NCBI GenBank assembly: GCA_002279065.1
Contig: NCKB01000006.1
Span: 62,001 to 126,000, forward strand
From: Lysobacterales bacterium 15-68-25
GTDB taxonomy: Bacteria > Pseudomonadota > Gammaproteobacteria > Xanthomonadales > Rhodanobacteraceae
Length of the DNA stretch: 64,000 nucleotides
Direction of reading: 5' to 3'
Shown here: positions 25,323 through 34,306 of the stretch, piece by piece
Layout: every line of letters starts with the position of its first letter
Position numbering within the stretch: position 1 is the stretch's first letter
Program-made: the position numbers and the translations under genes
Notes under the pieces: generated by a model
Told to the model about the DNA's origin: nothing
The model's database searches: none
Seen by the model: only the letters and a program-made list of their open reading frames with translations

Positions 25323-25933
25323 GCCGCCACCCCCACCGCGGATTCGCCCACGCACCAGGGTGGCAACTGGGCGTGCTTGAACAGGCGGTACCAGTGCTCG
25401 CGATCGCTCGGGCTGTAGAGGTCGAGCGTGCGGATCACCTCGCGGGCGAATTCGACGCTACCCAGGTGGCTGGCCGTGATCACGCCGCCGTCGCTGACCG
25501 CCAGCACCTCGTTGTCGTACTGGCCGGCACCGGCGTAGCCCGGTACCTGGGCGAGCTGGCCGGCCCAGTTGCCGGTGTGGCGGCAATCGTCGAGCAGGCC
25601 CGCACGAGCCAGCGCCAGCACGCCGCTGTCGATGGCAGCCACCGGCGCTCCGGCCGCATGGATCTCCGCCACGAGGTCGACCGCCGGTTGCCCCTCCCCG
25701 CGCTGCCACAGGTGCCCGCCGGGCACGATGACCAGGGCGGCACGTCGCCGATCGACCTCGGCCAAGGTGTCATCGGGCTGCACCGTCAGCCCGCCCATCG
25801 AAACCACGGACCCGCGTCCGAACCCGACCGTCCGCACCTGCCAGTCGCCGGGGCGGCGCACTTCGCACAGGGCGAGCGCGGCCTGCCAGTCGGCGAAGCC
25901 GTCGAACACCAGAACATGAACCGTATCGCGCAT
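25319..25933 (-). CDS. DJ-1/PfpI-family protein lacking the nucleophilic Cys
   Basis: The 204-residue protein has the class I glutamine-amidotransferase-like DJ-1/PfpI fold (VHVLVFDGFADWQAALALCEVRR; LVIVPGGHLW). At the nucleophile elbow, where the family has AAIC, the sequence reads AAIDSG, so the Cys is replaced by Asp102. It therefore probably lacks protease, deglycase or hydratase chemistry and may be regulatory, or may use a different mechanism. GGAGGG precedes the ATG. It is the first gene of the overlapping operon. Confidence 0.85.
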   Translation of the reverse strand: MRDTVHVLVFDGFADWQAALALCEVRRPGDWQVRTVGFGRGSVVSMGGLTVQPDDTLAEVDRRRAALVIVPGGHLWQRGEGQPAVDLVAEIHAAGAPVAAIDSGVLALARAGLLDDCRHTGNWAGQLAQVPGYAGAGQYDNEVLAVSDGGVITASHLGSVEFAREVIRTLDLYSPSDREHWYRLFKHAQLPPWCVGESAVGVAA

Positions 25934-26029
25934 CGACTTGCCCTCCGTGGGTGGAGCGCAAGCATGGTCCCGGGCTGCTGCCAACGTGCTGTCAGCAGGG
26001 AGGCGGACCGATGGCTGCCGCGGGCCCGA

Positions 26030-27391
26030 TCAGGATCGCGGCACGTCGATGACCGACTCGGACAGCGTGCGACCCTCGTCATTCCACGCCCGCAGGCGGT
26101 AGCGCCCCGGCTTGAGGTAGAGCCGCGTGCTGCTGGTGGACTTGAGGAAAGCGTAGATGTCGGCGGGTGTGGCCGCCTCGGGCTCGTTGACGTAATGGGC
26201 ATCCACGACACAGGGCACCTGCTCGCGGCACAGTCGCGTATCGATCCGGTAGGACCGCCGCTGCCCGCCGAGTTCCAGCCACTTCGGGCGAAGCATGTCA
26301 TTGAAGGCAACGAAGGCCTGCTGCGCCATCTGCACGCCGTTGCTCAAGTTGCGGTAGCGCCCGAGCGCCGGGTCGGCGACTTCCTCCGCGCCCAGCGACT
26401 TGAGCGTGAGCGAAGGCGGCGAGATCACGCTGATGTCGTACAGCTTTGGCGCCGCGGACCAGGGCCGGCCACTGGCCTTGTCGACCAGGACTTCGGGAAC
26501 CTCGGTGGGAAAGCGACGCACCAGCCGGTGGTAGTCATCGTCACCGCCCCATTCCACCTCGAGGAACTGTGCCTGGTCGACCGACAGCGGCTCCGAGTCG
26601 GTCAGCCGGGCCAGTGTCATCGCCATCGGCCGGTCCGGCCCGAGCCGCCCCACCGCCTTGTCGATATGCGCATATCCAGCCGCCACGACCAGCCGGGCGG
26701 CGGGGTCCCTGGCGAACACCCGATCGTAGAGATTTTGTGCCTGCCCCGCCTCGCGCGCCTCCACATCGGCTCCCGCCCTGTCGTCATCGTAGGGCACCAG
26801 CACGAAGCCAAGGCGGATGGCCTCGCGCACGATCTCGCCGTACAGCGGTTCCTGCAGGTATTCGGTGCCGCTGGTGCGAAGCGGGAATCCCCGCCGGACC
26901 AGCTCGGGGTCGTCCCCCAGCGCCTCGATCGCCAGATGGGTGAAGCCGAGCGCGCGCAGGCGCGGCAGCGCCAGCAGGGTCAAGGCCCGGGTCTGGGCGT
27001 TGTGATGGACCTCGTTGATCATCACGATCCGCCGGTTCGCCGCCGCCTTGGCAATCACGTCCAGCGCATCCTCGGCCTGCCACACCTTCGGGTCCGGCAG
27101 CACCAGGCCGGGAACCGGGCGCATCTTCAGCGGGAAGGTGAGCACCGCGCGGCTGTAGAGACCAAGTTCGGCCAGTGCGAAGGCGCTCATCTGCCCGGCC
27201 AGGTTCTGGTCCGCCGCCGGCAGATGCGGGCCGAGCTTCTGCAGGTACTCGTACCTGGCCAACAGGTTGGGCTTTGCGGCAAGCGCGTGGAACATGCGGA
27301 CTGCCGCCGGATCGTAGGACTGCCCAAGGGCAGTGCCGATCGACATCAGCAGGGAGGCGCAAAGCACTGCGCGGAAGCGACCAGGGAGCAT
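26030..27391 (-). CDS. Exported Tiki/ChaN/EreA-superfamily protein
   Basis: The 453-residue protein has an N-terminal signal peptide (MLPGRFRAVLCASLLM..., cleavage near ALG). The middle carries MINEVHHNAQTRALTLLAL, the paired Glu/His pattern of the EreA/ChaN/Tiki (TraB-related) superfamily. Later AAGYAHIDKA gives a conserved His. Relatives include erythromycin esterases, haem-uptake ChaN and metalloproteases. The C-terminal 120 residues form a beta-rich domain (YLKPGRYRLRAWNDEGRT). The function is unknown. It is divergent from fbp. Confidence 0.7.
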   Translation of the reverse strand: MLPGRFRAVLCASLLMSIGTALGQSYDPAAVRMFHALAAKPNLLARYEYLQKLGPHLPAADQNLAGQMSAFALAELGLYSRAVLTFPLKMRPVPGLVLPDPKVWQAEDALDVIAKAAANRRIVMINEVHHNAQTRALTLLALPRLRALGFTHLAIEALGDDPELVRRGFPLRTSGTEYLQEPLYGEIVREAIRLGFVLVPYDDDRAGADVEAREAGQAQNLYDRVFARDPAARLVVAAGYAHIDKAVGRLGPDRPMAMTLARLTDSEPLSVDQAQFLEVEWGGDDDYHRLVRRFPTEVPEVLVDKASGRPWSAAPKLYDISVISPPSLTLKSLGAEEVADPALGRYRNLSNGVQMAQQAFVAFNDMLRPKWLELGGQRRSYRIDTRLCREQVPCVVDAHYVNEPEAATPADIYAFLKSTSSTRLYLKPGRYRLRAWNDEGRTLSESVIDVPRS

Positions 27392-27557
27392 GGCGACGAC
27401 CGTCCGGATGAAGTCGTATCCAGTCTGCTCGTGATCGATGGCCTCGACAAATGTCCATGACAGGCAATCGGTAACGGCCGCGCCTCGGCATGCCATCGTC
27501 TGGCGCGCTTCCGGCGCGCACGGGACAATACCGCTCCTTTTCCGCCACGGAGACGCC

Positions 27558-28592
27558 ATGAAGCCCGTTTCGCTGATCCAGTTCCTCATCGAGGAACGCC
27601 GCGCCGGCCACATCAACGCCGAGCTGTCGCTGCTGATCGAGGTGGTGGCGCGTGCCTGCAAGCGCATCAGCGTGGCGACCAACAAGGGCGCGCTCGGCGG
27701 CGTGCTCGGCATGGCCGCCGGCGAAGGCGACGCGGCCAGCATCAACGTGCAGGGCGAGGCGCAGAAGAAGCTGGACGTGATCTCCAACGAGATCCTGCTG
27801 GAGGCGAACGCCTGGGGCGGCCACCTCGCTGCCTGCGCCTCGGAGGAGATGGAGGATCCGCAGCCGATCCCCGACATGTACCCGAAGGGCAACCACCTGC
27901 TGCTGTTCGATCCGCTGGACGGCAGCTCGAACATCGACGTGAACATCTCGGTCGGCACGATCTTCTCGGTGCTGCGCTGCCCGGACGGCGTGACCGAGCC
28001 GAAGGCCGAGCACTTCCTGCAGGCCGGCACCGAACAACTGGCCGCCGGCTACGTGGTGTACGGGCCGGCCACGGTGATGGTGCTGACCTTCGGCCACGGC
28101 ACCCACGAGTTCACGCTGGACCGCGAGGTGGGCAGCTTCGTGCTCAGCCGGCGTGACATCCGCATCCCCGAGGCTACCGGCGAATTCGCCATCAACATGT
28201 CCAACCAGCGCCACTGGGAAGCGCCGATGCAGCGCTACGTCGGCGAGCTGCTGGCCGGCAAGGACGGCCCGCGCGGGCGCGACTTCAACATGCGCTGGGT
28301 CGCCTCGATGGTGGCCGACGTGCACCGCATCATCACCCGCGGCGGCGTGTTCTTCTATCCGCTGGACGCGAAGATCAAGGCCAAGGGCGGCAAGCTGCGG
28401 CTGATGTACGAAGCCAATCCGATGGCCTTCATCGTCGAGCAGGCCGGCGGCGCGGCGACCACCGGCCGCGAGCGCATCCTCGGCGTGCCGCCGACCGGCC
28501 TGCACCAGCGCGTGCCGGTGTTCCTCGGTTCCCGCGAAGAGGTGGAGCGCGCGACCCACTACCACCGCGAGGCCGACGGCCTGCGCGGCTGA
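27558..28592 (+). CDS. fbp: Fructose-1,6-bisphosphatase class 1
   Basis: The 344-residue FBPase catalyses the irreversible gluconeogenic step from fructose-1,6-bisphosphate to fructose-6-phosphate. The metal-binding inositol-phosphatase motif is [14 protein letters not shown]. Glu residues in CASEEMEDP and the substrate-binding [20 protein letters not shown] are visible. The length is typical for proteobacterial class 1 enzymes. GGAG lies 6 nt from the ATG. A GC-rich hairpin follows the stop. Confidence 0.96.
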   Translation: MKPVSLIQFLIEERRAGHINAELSLLIEVVARACKRISVATNKGALGGVLGMAAGEGDAASINVQGEAQKKLDVISNEILLEANAWGGHLAACASEEMEDPQPIPDMYPKGNHLLLFDPLDGSSNIDVNISVGTIFSVLRCPDGVTEPKAEHFLQAGTEQLAAGYVVYGPATVMVLTFGHGTHEFTLDREVGSFVLSRRDIRIPEATGEFAINMSNQRHWEAPMQRYVGELLAGKDGPRGRDFNMRWVASMVADVHRIITRGGVFFYPLDAKIKAKGGKLRLMYEANPMAFIVEQAGGAATTGRERILGVPPTGLHQRVPVFLGSREEVERATHYHREADGLRG

Positions 28593-28599
28593 CCGCATC

Positions 28600-28637
28600 T
28601 CGCGGGCGCCTCGCAGGGGTTTGCGGAGCGCCCGCGA
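28600..28637 (+). terminator. Hairpin downstream of fbp
   Basis: A 10-bp perfect stem (TCGCGGGCGC / GCGCCCGCGA) with an 18-nt loop starts 8 bp after the fbp stop. There is no U-run, so it is either a Rho-assisted terminator or a 3'-end stabiliser. Confidence 0.4.
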
Positions 28638-28714
28638 CATGGCTTGCAGCACTTGGAGCCGTGCCCCGGGCACTGCTAGGTTCGACGGCTTCTCCGCACC
28701 CAAGAGAGCCGCCG

Positions 28715-30754
28715 ATGTCCCGAGTCTCCCTGCTGCCGCTGGCCCTGCTGGCCGGCCTGACCCTGCCGGCCTTTGCCGGCACCGCGCCGGTCGATCCGCG
28801 CATCGACCATCTGCTCACCGAGCTGGGCAAGGTGCGCAGCATCCACGGTGTGCAGCTCTCGCCGGACGGCCGCCAACTGGCGTGGGTGGTGGATACCAAC
28901 GGCCAGCCCGAGGTGATGCTGGCGAAGGCCAACGGCCGCGACGCCCACCGTCTCAACACCCGCGACGCGGCCGGCAGCTGCGGCGAATCGAACATCGCGT
29001 GGGCGCCCGATTCCGCGCACCTCGCGTTCCTTTCCGAATGCGCCAGCGTCGGCGCGGCCAAGGGCCATCCGGCCGTGGTGGTGGCTGACACAAGAGGTAC
29101 GGCCGCGCCGCGGAAGCTGGCGATGCTGGACGGCTACGCGCATGCGTTGAGCTGGTCGCCGGACGGCCACGAGCTCGGCTTCCTCTACGTCGAAGGCGCC
29201 ACCCGCGCCGCCAGCGCGGTGGCCGCGGCCAAGCCGGCCGCCGGCGAGATCGGAGTGGACGGGCTGGAAGTGCAGCGCGTCGCCGCGGTGCCTGCCACCG
29301 GTGGCGCCGTGCAGATGCTCACCCCGGCGCCGAGCTACGTCTACGAATTCAGCTGGTCGCCGGACAGCCGCCAGCTCGCCTACGTCGCCGCGCCGGCACC
29401 CGGCGACAACAACTGGTGGATCGCCAAGCTTTACGCCCAGCAGGCGAAGGCCGGTGCTGAGCCCCGAGCGCTGGTCGATACGCGCACCGTGGCAGGCCCG
29501 CTGCACGGCCTGCAGATGGCGCTGCCGCGTTGGTCGCCGGACGGCGCGCGGGTCGTCTTCATCGGCGGCCTGATGAGCGACCAGGGCGCGACCGGCGGCG
29601 ACCTCTACGCCGTGCCGTCGGCCGGCGGCGCGGTCACCGCACTGACCCCTGGCATCAAGGTCACCCCGGTGTGGTTCGGCTGGACCGGCGCGGACCGCCT
29701 GCTGGTGGCGCAGATCCGCAACGGCCGCAGCGAGGTGGCCCCGTACGCGATCGACGCGACCCACGCGAAGGCGCAGGCACCGCTGTTCGCGCTGGACGCC
29801 AGCATCGGTGACGGTACCGCGGCGATGGGGCTGTCGCTGTCGGCCGATCATTCAAGCATCGCGTTCGCACAGAGCTCTTACGCCGCCGCGCCGGAAGTAC
29901 ATGCCGGCAAGCTCGGCCGCACGCCGCCGCCGGCGGTCACCGCGATCAACGCGGCGCTGAAGCCGTCCTGGGGCAAGGCCGAGTCGGTCGAGTGGGACAA
30001 CGAAGGCCGCCACGTTCAGGGCTGGCTGCTGTACCCGGCGCACTACGACGCGAAGCAGTCGTACCCGATGATCGTCACCGTGCACGGCGGTCCGGCCAGT
30101 GCCGTGCTGCCGCGCTGGCCGGCGGTGGGCTTCGGCGGCGTGCCGTTCTCGGCGCTGGACTACTTCGTGTTCATGCCCAACCCGCGCGGCAGCTACGGCC
30201 AGGGCGAGGCCTACGTGCAGGCCAACCGCAAGGACTTCGGCTACGGCGACCTGCGCGACATCCTCGCCGGCGTCGACACCATCGAGAAGAAGCTGCCGGT
30301 GGATGACAAGCGGCTGGGCCTCACCGGCTGGAGCTACGGCGGCTTCATGAGCATGTTCGTGCCGACCCAGACCCAGCGCTTCCGCGCGGTGGTCGCCGGC
30401 GCCGGCATCTCCAACTGGCAGAGCTACTACGGCGAGAACCTGATCGACCAGTGGATGATCCCGTACTTCGGCGCCTCGGTGTACGACGACCCGGCGGTGT
30501 ACGCGAAGAGCTCGGCGATCCATTTCATCAAGCAGGTGAAGACGCCGATGCTGATCGTGGTCGGCGACCGCGACGCCGAATGCCCCGCGCCGCAGTCGTT
30601 CGAGATGTGGCACGCGCTGCGCACGCTTGGCGTGCCGACCTCGCTGGTGGTCTACCCGAACGAGGGCCACCACTTCGTCGATCCGGCGCACCAGCGCGAC
30701 GTGCTGCAGCGCGCGCTAATGTGGTTCGAGAAGTACCTGCCGCCGGGCGGCTGA
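28715..30754 (+). CDS. S9-family serine peptidase (acylaminoacyl-peptidase/DPP type), exported
   Basis: The product is 679 residues with a signal peptide ending near AFAG. Residues about 40-430 form a beta-propeller with repeated W-S-P-D-G/S motifs. The C-terminal alpha/beta-hydrolase domain has the nucleophile Ser540 in GWSYGG, Asp620 in GDRDAE and His652 in NEGHHF. It would cleave short peptides in the periplasm. A strong intrinsic terminator follows. Confidence 0.92.
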   Translation: MSRVSLLPLALLAGLTLPAFAGTAPVDPRIDHLLTELGKVRSIHGVQLSPDGRQLAWVVDTNGQPEVMLAKANGRDAHRLNTRDAAGSCGESNIAWAPDSAHLAFLSECASVGAAKGHPAVVVADTRGTAAPRKLAMLDGYAHALSWSPDGHELGFLYVEGATRAASAVAAAKPAAGEIGVDGLEVQRVAAVPATGGAVQMLTPAPSYVYEFSWSPDSRQLAYVAAPAPGDNNWWIAKLYAQQAKAGAEPRALVDTRTVAGPLHGLQMALPRWSPDGARVVFIGGLMSDQGATGGDLYAVPSAGGAVTALTPGIKVTPVWFGWTGADRLLVAQIRNGRSEVAPYAIDATHAKAQAPLFALDASIGDGTAAMGLSLSADHSSIAFAQSSYAAAPEVHAGKLGRTPPPAVTAINAALKPSWGKAESVEWDNEGRHVQGWLLYPAHYDAKQSYPMIVTVHGGPASAVLPRWPAVGFGGVPFSALDYFVFMPNPRGSYGQGEAYVQANRKDFGYGDLRDILAGVDTIEKKLPVDDKRLGLTGWSYGGFMSMFVPTQTQRFRAVVAGAGISNWQSYYGENLIDQWMIPYFGASVYDDPAVYAKSSAIHFIKQVKTPMLIVVGDRDAECPAPQSFEMWHALRTLGVPTSLVVYPNEGHHFVDPAHQRDVLQRALMWFEKYLPPGG

Positions 30755-30783
30755 GCCGGCTCCGGCCCATTGTGGAATCGAAA

Positions 30784-30813
30784 GGGCGGGTCATACGACC
30801 CGCCTTTTTTTTT
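30784..30813 (+). terminator. Rho-independent terminator of the S9 peptidase gene
   Basis: The stem GGCGGGTC / GACCCGCC (8 bp, ATAC loop) is followed by nine T residues. It lies about 30 bp after the stop codon and isolates the peptidase gene from the GntR promoter. Confidence 0.93.
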
Positions 30814-30857
30814 GCGTGCGCAGAGGCGTCCCGGCTACCCCCTGCCGGGAGTCACGC

Positions 30858-30898
30858 TTGACGATGACCCATGTGTATTGATGTACTGATACACATGG
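30858..30898 (+). promoter_or_regulatory. Promoter and operator palindrome of the gntR-ABC operon
   Basis: A -35-like TTGACG (30858-30863) and a -10-like TGTACT (30882-30887) are 18 bp apart. This predicts a transcript start at or beside the GntR ATG at 30895. A perfect 10-bp inverted repeat, CCATGTGTAT and ATACACATGG (30869-30878 and 30889-30898), overlaps both the -10 and the start codon. It has the form of a GntR operator and suggests autorepression. Leaderless translation is inferred. Confidence 0.65.
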
Positions 30899-31278
30899 AC
30901 GCATCGCTGCTCACCATCCAGCCCGGCTCCGCCGAACCGATCTATCGCCAGATCGTCGAGCAGCTGCGCCGCCTGATCGCCGGTGGCCAGCTCGGCGCCG
31001 GCGACTTGCTGCCCTCGGTGCGCGAAGTGGCGGCGTTCCACGCGATCAACCCGATGACCGTCTCGCGCGCCTATGGCATGGCCGAGTCCGAAGGCCTGCT
31101 CGCACGGCTGCGCGGCAAGGGCATGGCCGTGGCCGCGACGACACGGCCGACGCAAACGCAGGCGCAGCGGCTGGCCCTGCTCGAACCGCAGCTGGAGGCG
31201 CTGTCGCGGCATGCCCGCGAGCTGGAGCTGCCCGCCGATGTCGTGCTGCGGCGGCTCGGACGCCTGCTGGAGAACTGA
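30895..31278 (+). CDS. GntR-family regulator, YtrA type
   Basis: The 127-residue regulator has a winged-helix GntR domain (EPIYRQIVEQLRRLIAGGQL ... LPSVREVAAFHAINPMTVSRAYGMAE) and a short C-terminal helical dimerisation tail of about 45 residues. That short tail defines the YtrA subgroup, which typically represses an adjacent ABC transporter operon in response to envelope or antibiotic stress. It fits the genes downstream. The start chosen lies at the end of the operator palindrome; the upstream ATG at 30871 would encode part of the operator. Confidence 0.9.
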   Translation: MDASLLTIQPGSAEPIYRQIVEQLRRLIAGGQLGAGDLLPSVREVAAFHAINPMTVSRAYGMAESEGLLARLRGKGMAVAATTRPTQTQAQRLALLEPQLEALSRHARELELPADVVLRRLGRLLEN

Positions 31279-31509
31279 GATGGCCCACGCCCCCACAGCC
31301 ATGTCTGGCAAGCCCTACCCATGTCGACAGCGCGCTGGAGCGAGGCTCGCCGAGCCGTTACTCCATGCACTGGCAGCTCGCCTTCACCGATCGGTCTTGA
31401 TCAGGCCGCACAGGCTGATCAGCTCGCGCCCGCTCATTAATACTGAATCACCCGGGAGAGGCTTCGCCTCGGCCCCGGCGCTGCCCGAAACATCTACCAG
31501 GGAGGTTGT

Positions 31510-32406
31510 ATGAACGCGTTGCTGCAGGATGCCCACGAACGATTCGATCCGCCCTTGGCGGCTCGCGGTCTAGGCCATGGTTACGAAGGCGCCACCGTGC
31601 TGCGTTGCATCAATCTCGATGTCGCACCAGGCAGCGTACTCGGCCTGATCGGACGCAACGGCGCGGGCAAGTCGACCTTGCTGCGAGCATTGCTTGGCCT
31701 GCTTGAGCCGACGACTGGAGAAGCACGGGTATTCGGCACGCCGGCCCTGGCGATGGACGACACCGTCCGCCAACGGATTGCCTACGTGCCGCAGCAGCCG
31801 GAAGCGCTGGCATGGCTCACGGTCGAGCAGATGTTCGACTACCTGAGCCGGTTCTATCCAAGCTGGAACCACGCGTTTGCCAGTGACACGCTGGCACGCT
31901 GGCAGCTCCCCGAGAACAAGCTGCTGGGCAAGCTTTCCCCTGGCGAACGGCAGCGGGTGGAACTGGTGCGCGCGCTTTCGAGCGAACCGGATCTGCTGGT
32001 GCTGGACGAGCCCGCCGCCGCGCTCGATCCAGTGGCACGCCGGGAGTTGCTGCGCGAAATCGCGTTGCGCGCCGGCGAAGCCGGGATCACCGTGCTGTTC
32101 TCCACACACATCGTGTCCGATCTGGAACGGGTGGCTTCCGAAATCGCCTTCCTGCATGAAGGTCGATTGCTGTTGCACTGCCCCGTCGATGACACCAAAG
32201 AACGCTATGCACGCCTATGGCTGCCGGCGCGGCTCGCCTCGTCCACGCCGACCTCAACACTCAGCCGGCGCAGCCATGCGGATGGCAGCGTCAGCGTCGT
32301 GGTCGAACGCGATGCTCACGGTCGCTGGCCGGAAGCCCATGCGCAGCCGGGCGTACGGCTGGACGTGCTCGGTCTGGAGGACCTGTTCGTGGAGATCGCC
32401 GAGTGA
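31510..32406 (+). CDS. ABC transporter ATP-binding protein (YtrB-like)
   Basis: The 298-residue ATPase has Walker A GRNGAGKST, a Q-loop region (YVPQQPEALAWL), signature LSPGERQRVEL (a variant of LSGGQ), Walker B LLVLDEPAAALD and the switch His (FSTHIVSDL). A C-terminal extension of about 80 residues resembles those of export-type ATPases such as CcmA/YtrB. It pairs with the permease encoded from the overlapping GTG. GGGAGG precedes the ATG. The 231 bp separating it from gntR carry only a poorly supported 77-codon frame. Confidence 0.92.
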   Translation: MNALLQDAHERFDPPLAARGLGHGYEGATVLRCINLDVAPGSVLGLIGRNGAGKSTLLRALLGLLEPTTGEARVFGTPALAMDDTVRQRIAYVPQQPEALAWLTVEQMFDYLSRFYPSWNHAFASDTLARWQLPENKLLGKLSPGERQRVELVRALSSEPDLLVLDEPAAALDPVARRELLREIALRAGEAGITVLFSTHIVSDLERVASEIAFLHEGRLLLHCPVDDTKERYARLWLPARLASSTPTSTLSRRSHADGSVSVVVERDAHGRWPEAHAQPGVRLDVLGLEDLFVEIAE

Positions 32407-33866
32407 ACGCCGCCACGTTGCTGCTCACGCCCTGGCGCGCCGCTCCGAGCGGTGCACGATGGATGGTGGTTGTCTTCTATCTGCTTACCTGCCTCGTGGC
32501 CACAGCCATCGCGGTGTTCGGCCATACGGCGACAACCTGGCTGGCGGTCTCCTTGACGTATGGCCTCGGCCTGTTCGCGCCATGGGCGTTCCTTTTTCCC
32601 GGCGCCGCGCTGCTGGCCAAGGACGCACGGCAACTACGCATACCGCGACTGGAAAGGCTCGCCATACTGGCGCTTCCTGCTTATGCGGTCGCCATGCTGG
32701 CGCTGCCCGCCGCGGTCTTTGCCGCCCTTGGCTGGCCACTGGTGAAGCCGATGCTGGTCTGGACGCTGGTGATGGCCGGTGCGTTCGCCTTTGCCTTGCT
32801 GCCACGCTATGTGACGGTGTTCTGCGGCTTCCTGCCAACGCTGGGCAATGCCTTGGCGCCCGGCTGGGTACGGCTTTTTCCGCACGCGGGCAGTTGGCCA
32901 ACCTGGACGATCGCGCTGCTCGTGCTGCTGCTGATCATGATTGGCTGGCGTTGGCACGGATTCATCCGCGGGCGGATCAGCGAGCAGGGCTGGTCCTCGC
33001 CGATGGTGGTGCAGCTGCGCTACGGCAGCTGGGGCGCCTGGAGCCAGATGCAGGCCACCGGGCGTCTTTCGCTAATGATCGGAAAAGGCGGTGGCCAGGT
33101 GGATGGCTGCGGTCCGTCCCGCCCGATACGCAGCCTTCGCATGGCCCTGGGCGGCTGGTACACACCGCGGAGCTGGCTCCACCACGTACAGCAGATGGGG
33201 ATCATGCTTGTGCTCATCAGCGTACCGGTGGGTGCGCTCTTGCTCGCTCACCTGCATGATGGTGGGGCGTCTTCCCGCATGAGCGGCTCGGCACTGCTTG
33301 GCGCGGTATTCGGCTTCGCCGCCATGGCCAGTCCGCTGGTATGCCTGCTCAGCTGGGTGTGGCTCAGCCGCCGCTGGCAGCGGGTGAACATGGAGCTGCC
33401 GATGTTGGCACTGCTGCCGGGTCTTGGTTCCAACGCGATGCGCAAACGAAACCTGCTGCGCGCCGCGCTGACGCGTCCGCTCGTTGCCCACGCGGCATGT
33501 CTAGGCGTCGGGCTGATCGGTTGCCACTGGCTCACACGCGTTACGCCACTAATCGGCGTGCAGGTCGTGGCGATCACAATCGGTGCCCTGGCCACCACCG
33601 GGCTCATGCTCGACATCCTCGGCGGGAAGCCGCACTCGCTTTGGACCGTAGCACCGTTGCTGGGTGCGGTGTTCGTGCTGCAGAACGTGGGTCTGGTGGT
33701 TACGGCAATGCTCGGAAGCAATCATGCGCCGGCTCACAGCACGACAATGCTCGCTGTACTGATGGCAGGCTGGATACTGCTGGCCGGCTGGGCTACACGG
33801 CTAGCACTGGCTGGATGGCGCGCACTGGAAACCCGCCTGCAACCTTTCGTGGCCAATCCGGCATGA
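32403..33866 (+). CDS. ABC transporter permease (multi-pass membrane protein)
   Basis: The 487-residue protein has about 11-12 hydrophobic segments in two sets, with a cytoplasmic loop of about 100 residues around 190-270 and no recognised enzymatic motif. It starts at a GTG overlapping the ATPase stop (GTGA) and ends at an ATGA overlap with the next small ORF. By position it is the membrane component of the ABC system. Substrate and direction are unknown; export or antibiotic/peptide protection is suggested by the YtrA-type regulator. Confidence 0.82.
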   Translation: MNAATLLLTPWRAAPSGARWMVVVFYLLTCLVATAIAVFGHTATTWLAVSLTYGLGLFAPWAFLFPGAALLAKDARQLRIPRLERLAILALPAYAVAMLALPAAVFAALGWPLVKPMLVWTLVMAGAFAFALLPRYVTVFCGFLPTLGNALAPGWVRLFPHAGSWPTWTIALLVLLLIMIGWRWHGFIRGRISEQGWSSPMVVQLRYGSWGAWSQMQATGRLSLMIGKGGGQVDGCGPSRPIRSLRMALGGWYTPRSWLHHVQQMGIMLVLISVPVGALLLAHLHDGGASSRMSGSALLGAVFGFAAMASPLVCLLSWVWLSRRWQRVNMELPMLALLPGLGSNAMRKRNLLRAALTRPLVAHAACLGVGLIGCHWLTRVTPLIGVQVVAITIGALATTGLMLDILGGKPHSLWTVAPLLGAVFVLQNVGLVVTAMLGSNHAPAHSTTMLAVLMAGWILLAGWATRLALAGWRALETRLQPFVANPA

Positions 33867-33970
33867 GCATGGACATGTGGCATCTGCTCGACCGGCGGCT
33901 CGCGCAACCGGAGCCCCACCCGGAGCTCACCCAACGGGCGACACGTGTGCATCCGGAGCAAGCCGCGTGA
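33863..33970 (+). CDS. 35-residue ORF chained between the permease and the next gene
   Basis: The frame starts with an ATGA overlap at the permease stop and ends with a GTGA overlap at the next gene start. It encodes a soluble, charged peptide (MSMDMWHLLDRRLAQPEPHP...). Its existence rests on the overlaps and the absence of any gap, not on homology. It may serve only to carry ribosomes to the next gene. Confidence 0.5.
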   Translation: MSMDMWHLLDRRLAQPEPHPELTQRATRVHPEQAA

Positions 33971-34299
33971 ATCTCAACTCGACGATCCGTCCCGAGTGGC
34001 TAGCGGCGCGCTACCACCTGCCCTTGCCGCTGGCCAGGTCGTTGATCCGCGATCGCGTCGGCCACCATGCGAAGCGCCTGGGCTGGATGGCGCTCATCAC
34101 CGTGGCCTTGGTGCTGGTCCAGATCATGGCTGCATACCGAGCCATCACGCTGTCGAAGTCACTGCGCCTGCTGCTTTGGCCTGCCTCCCTGCTGGTGATC
34201 GTCCTGCATCTGTATCTGGCACAACGCGCGGCGCGACCAGAGATTCTGCTGGAGGCAGCCCAACTCGGCGATCACCCCGCTAACCACCCCAAGGATTGA
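33967..34299 (+). CDS. Small membrane protein of the gntR-ABC operon
   Basis: The 110-residue protein starts at GTG 33967. It has two hydrophobic segments (about 42-58 and 67-85) with a basic loop. The opening RPEWLAARYHLPLPLARSLIRDR resembles that of the next gene (ITPRQLALTYRIPWIEAERIVRE), so the two may be distant paralogues. No named domain is recognised. It is probably an accessory membrane subunit of the transporter. Confidence 0.7.
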   Translation: MNLNSTIRPEWLAARYHLPLPLARSLIRDRVGHHAKRLGWMALITVALVLVQIMAAYRAITLSKSLRLLLWPASLLVIVLHLYLAQRAARPEILLEAAQLGDHPANHPKD

Positions 34300-34306
34300 A
34301 GATTCG

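Noticed and set aside
31280-31513. 77-codon frame between gntR and the ABC ATPase gene, ending in an ATGA overlap
   Set aside because: Codon use differs from the neighbours, no ribosome-binding site or family is seen, and the overlap alone is weak evidence.
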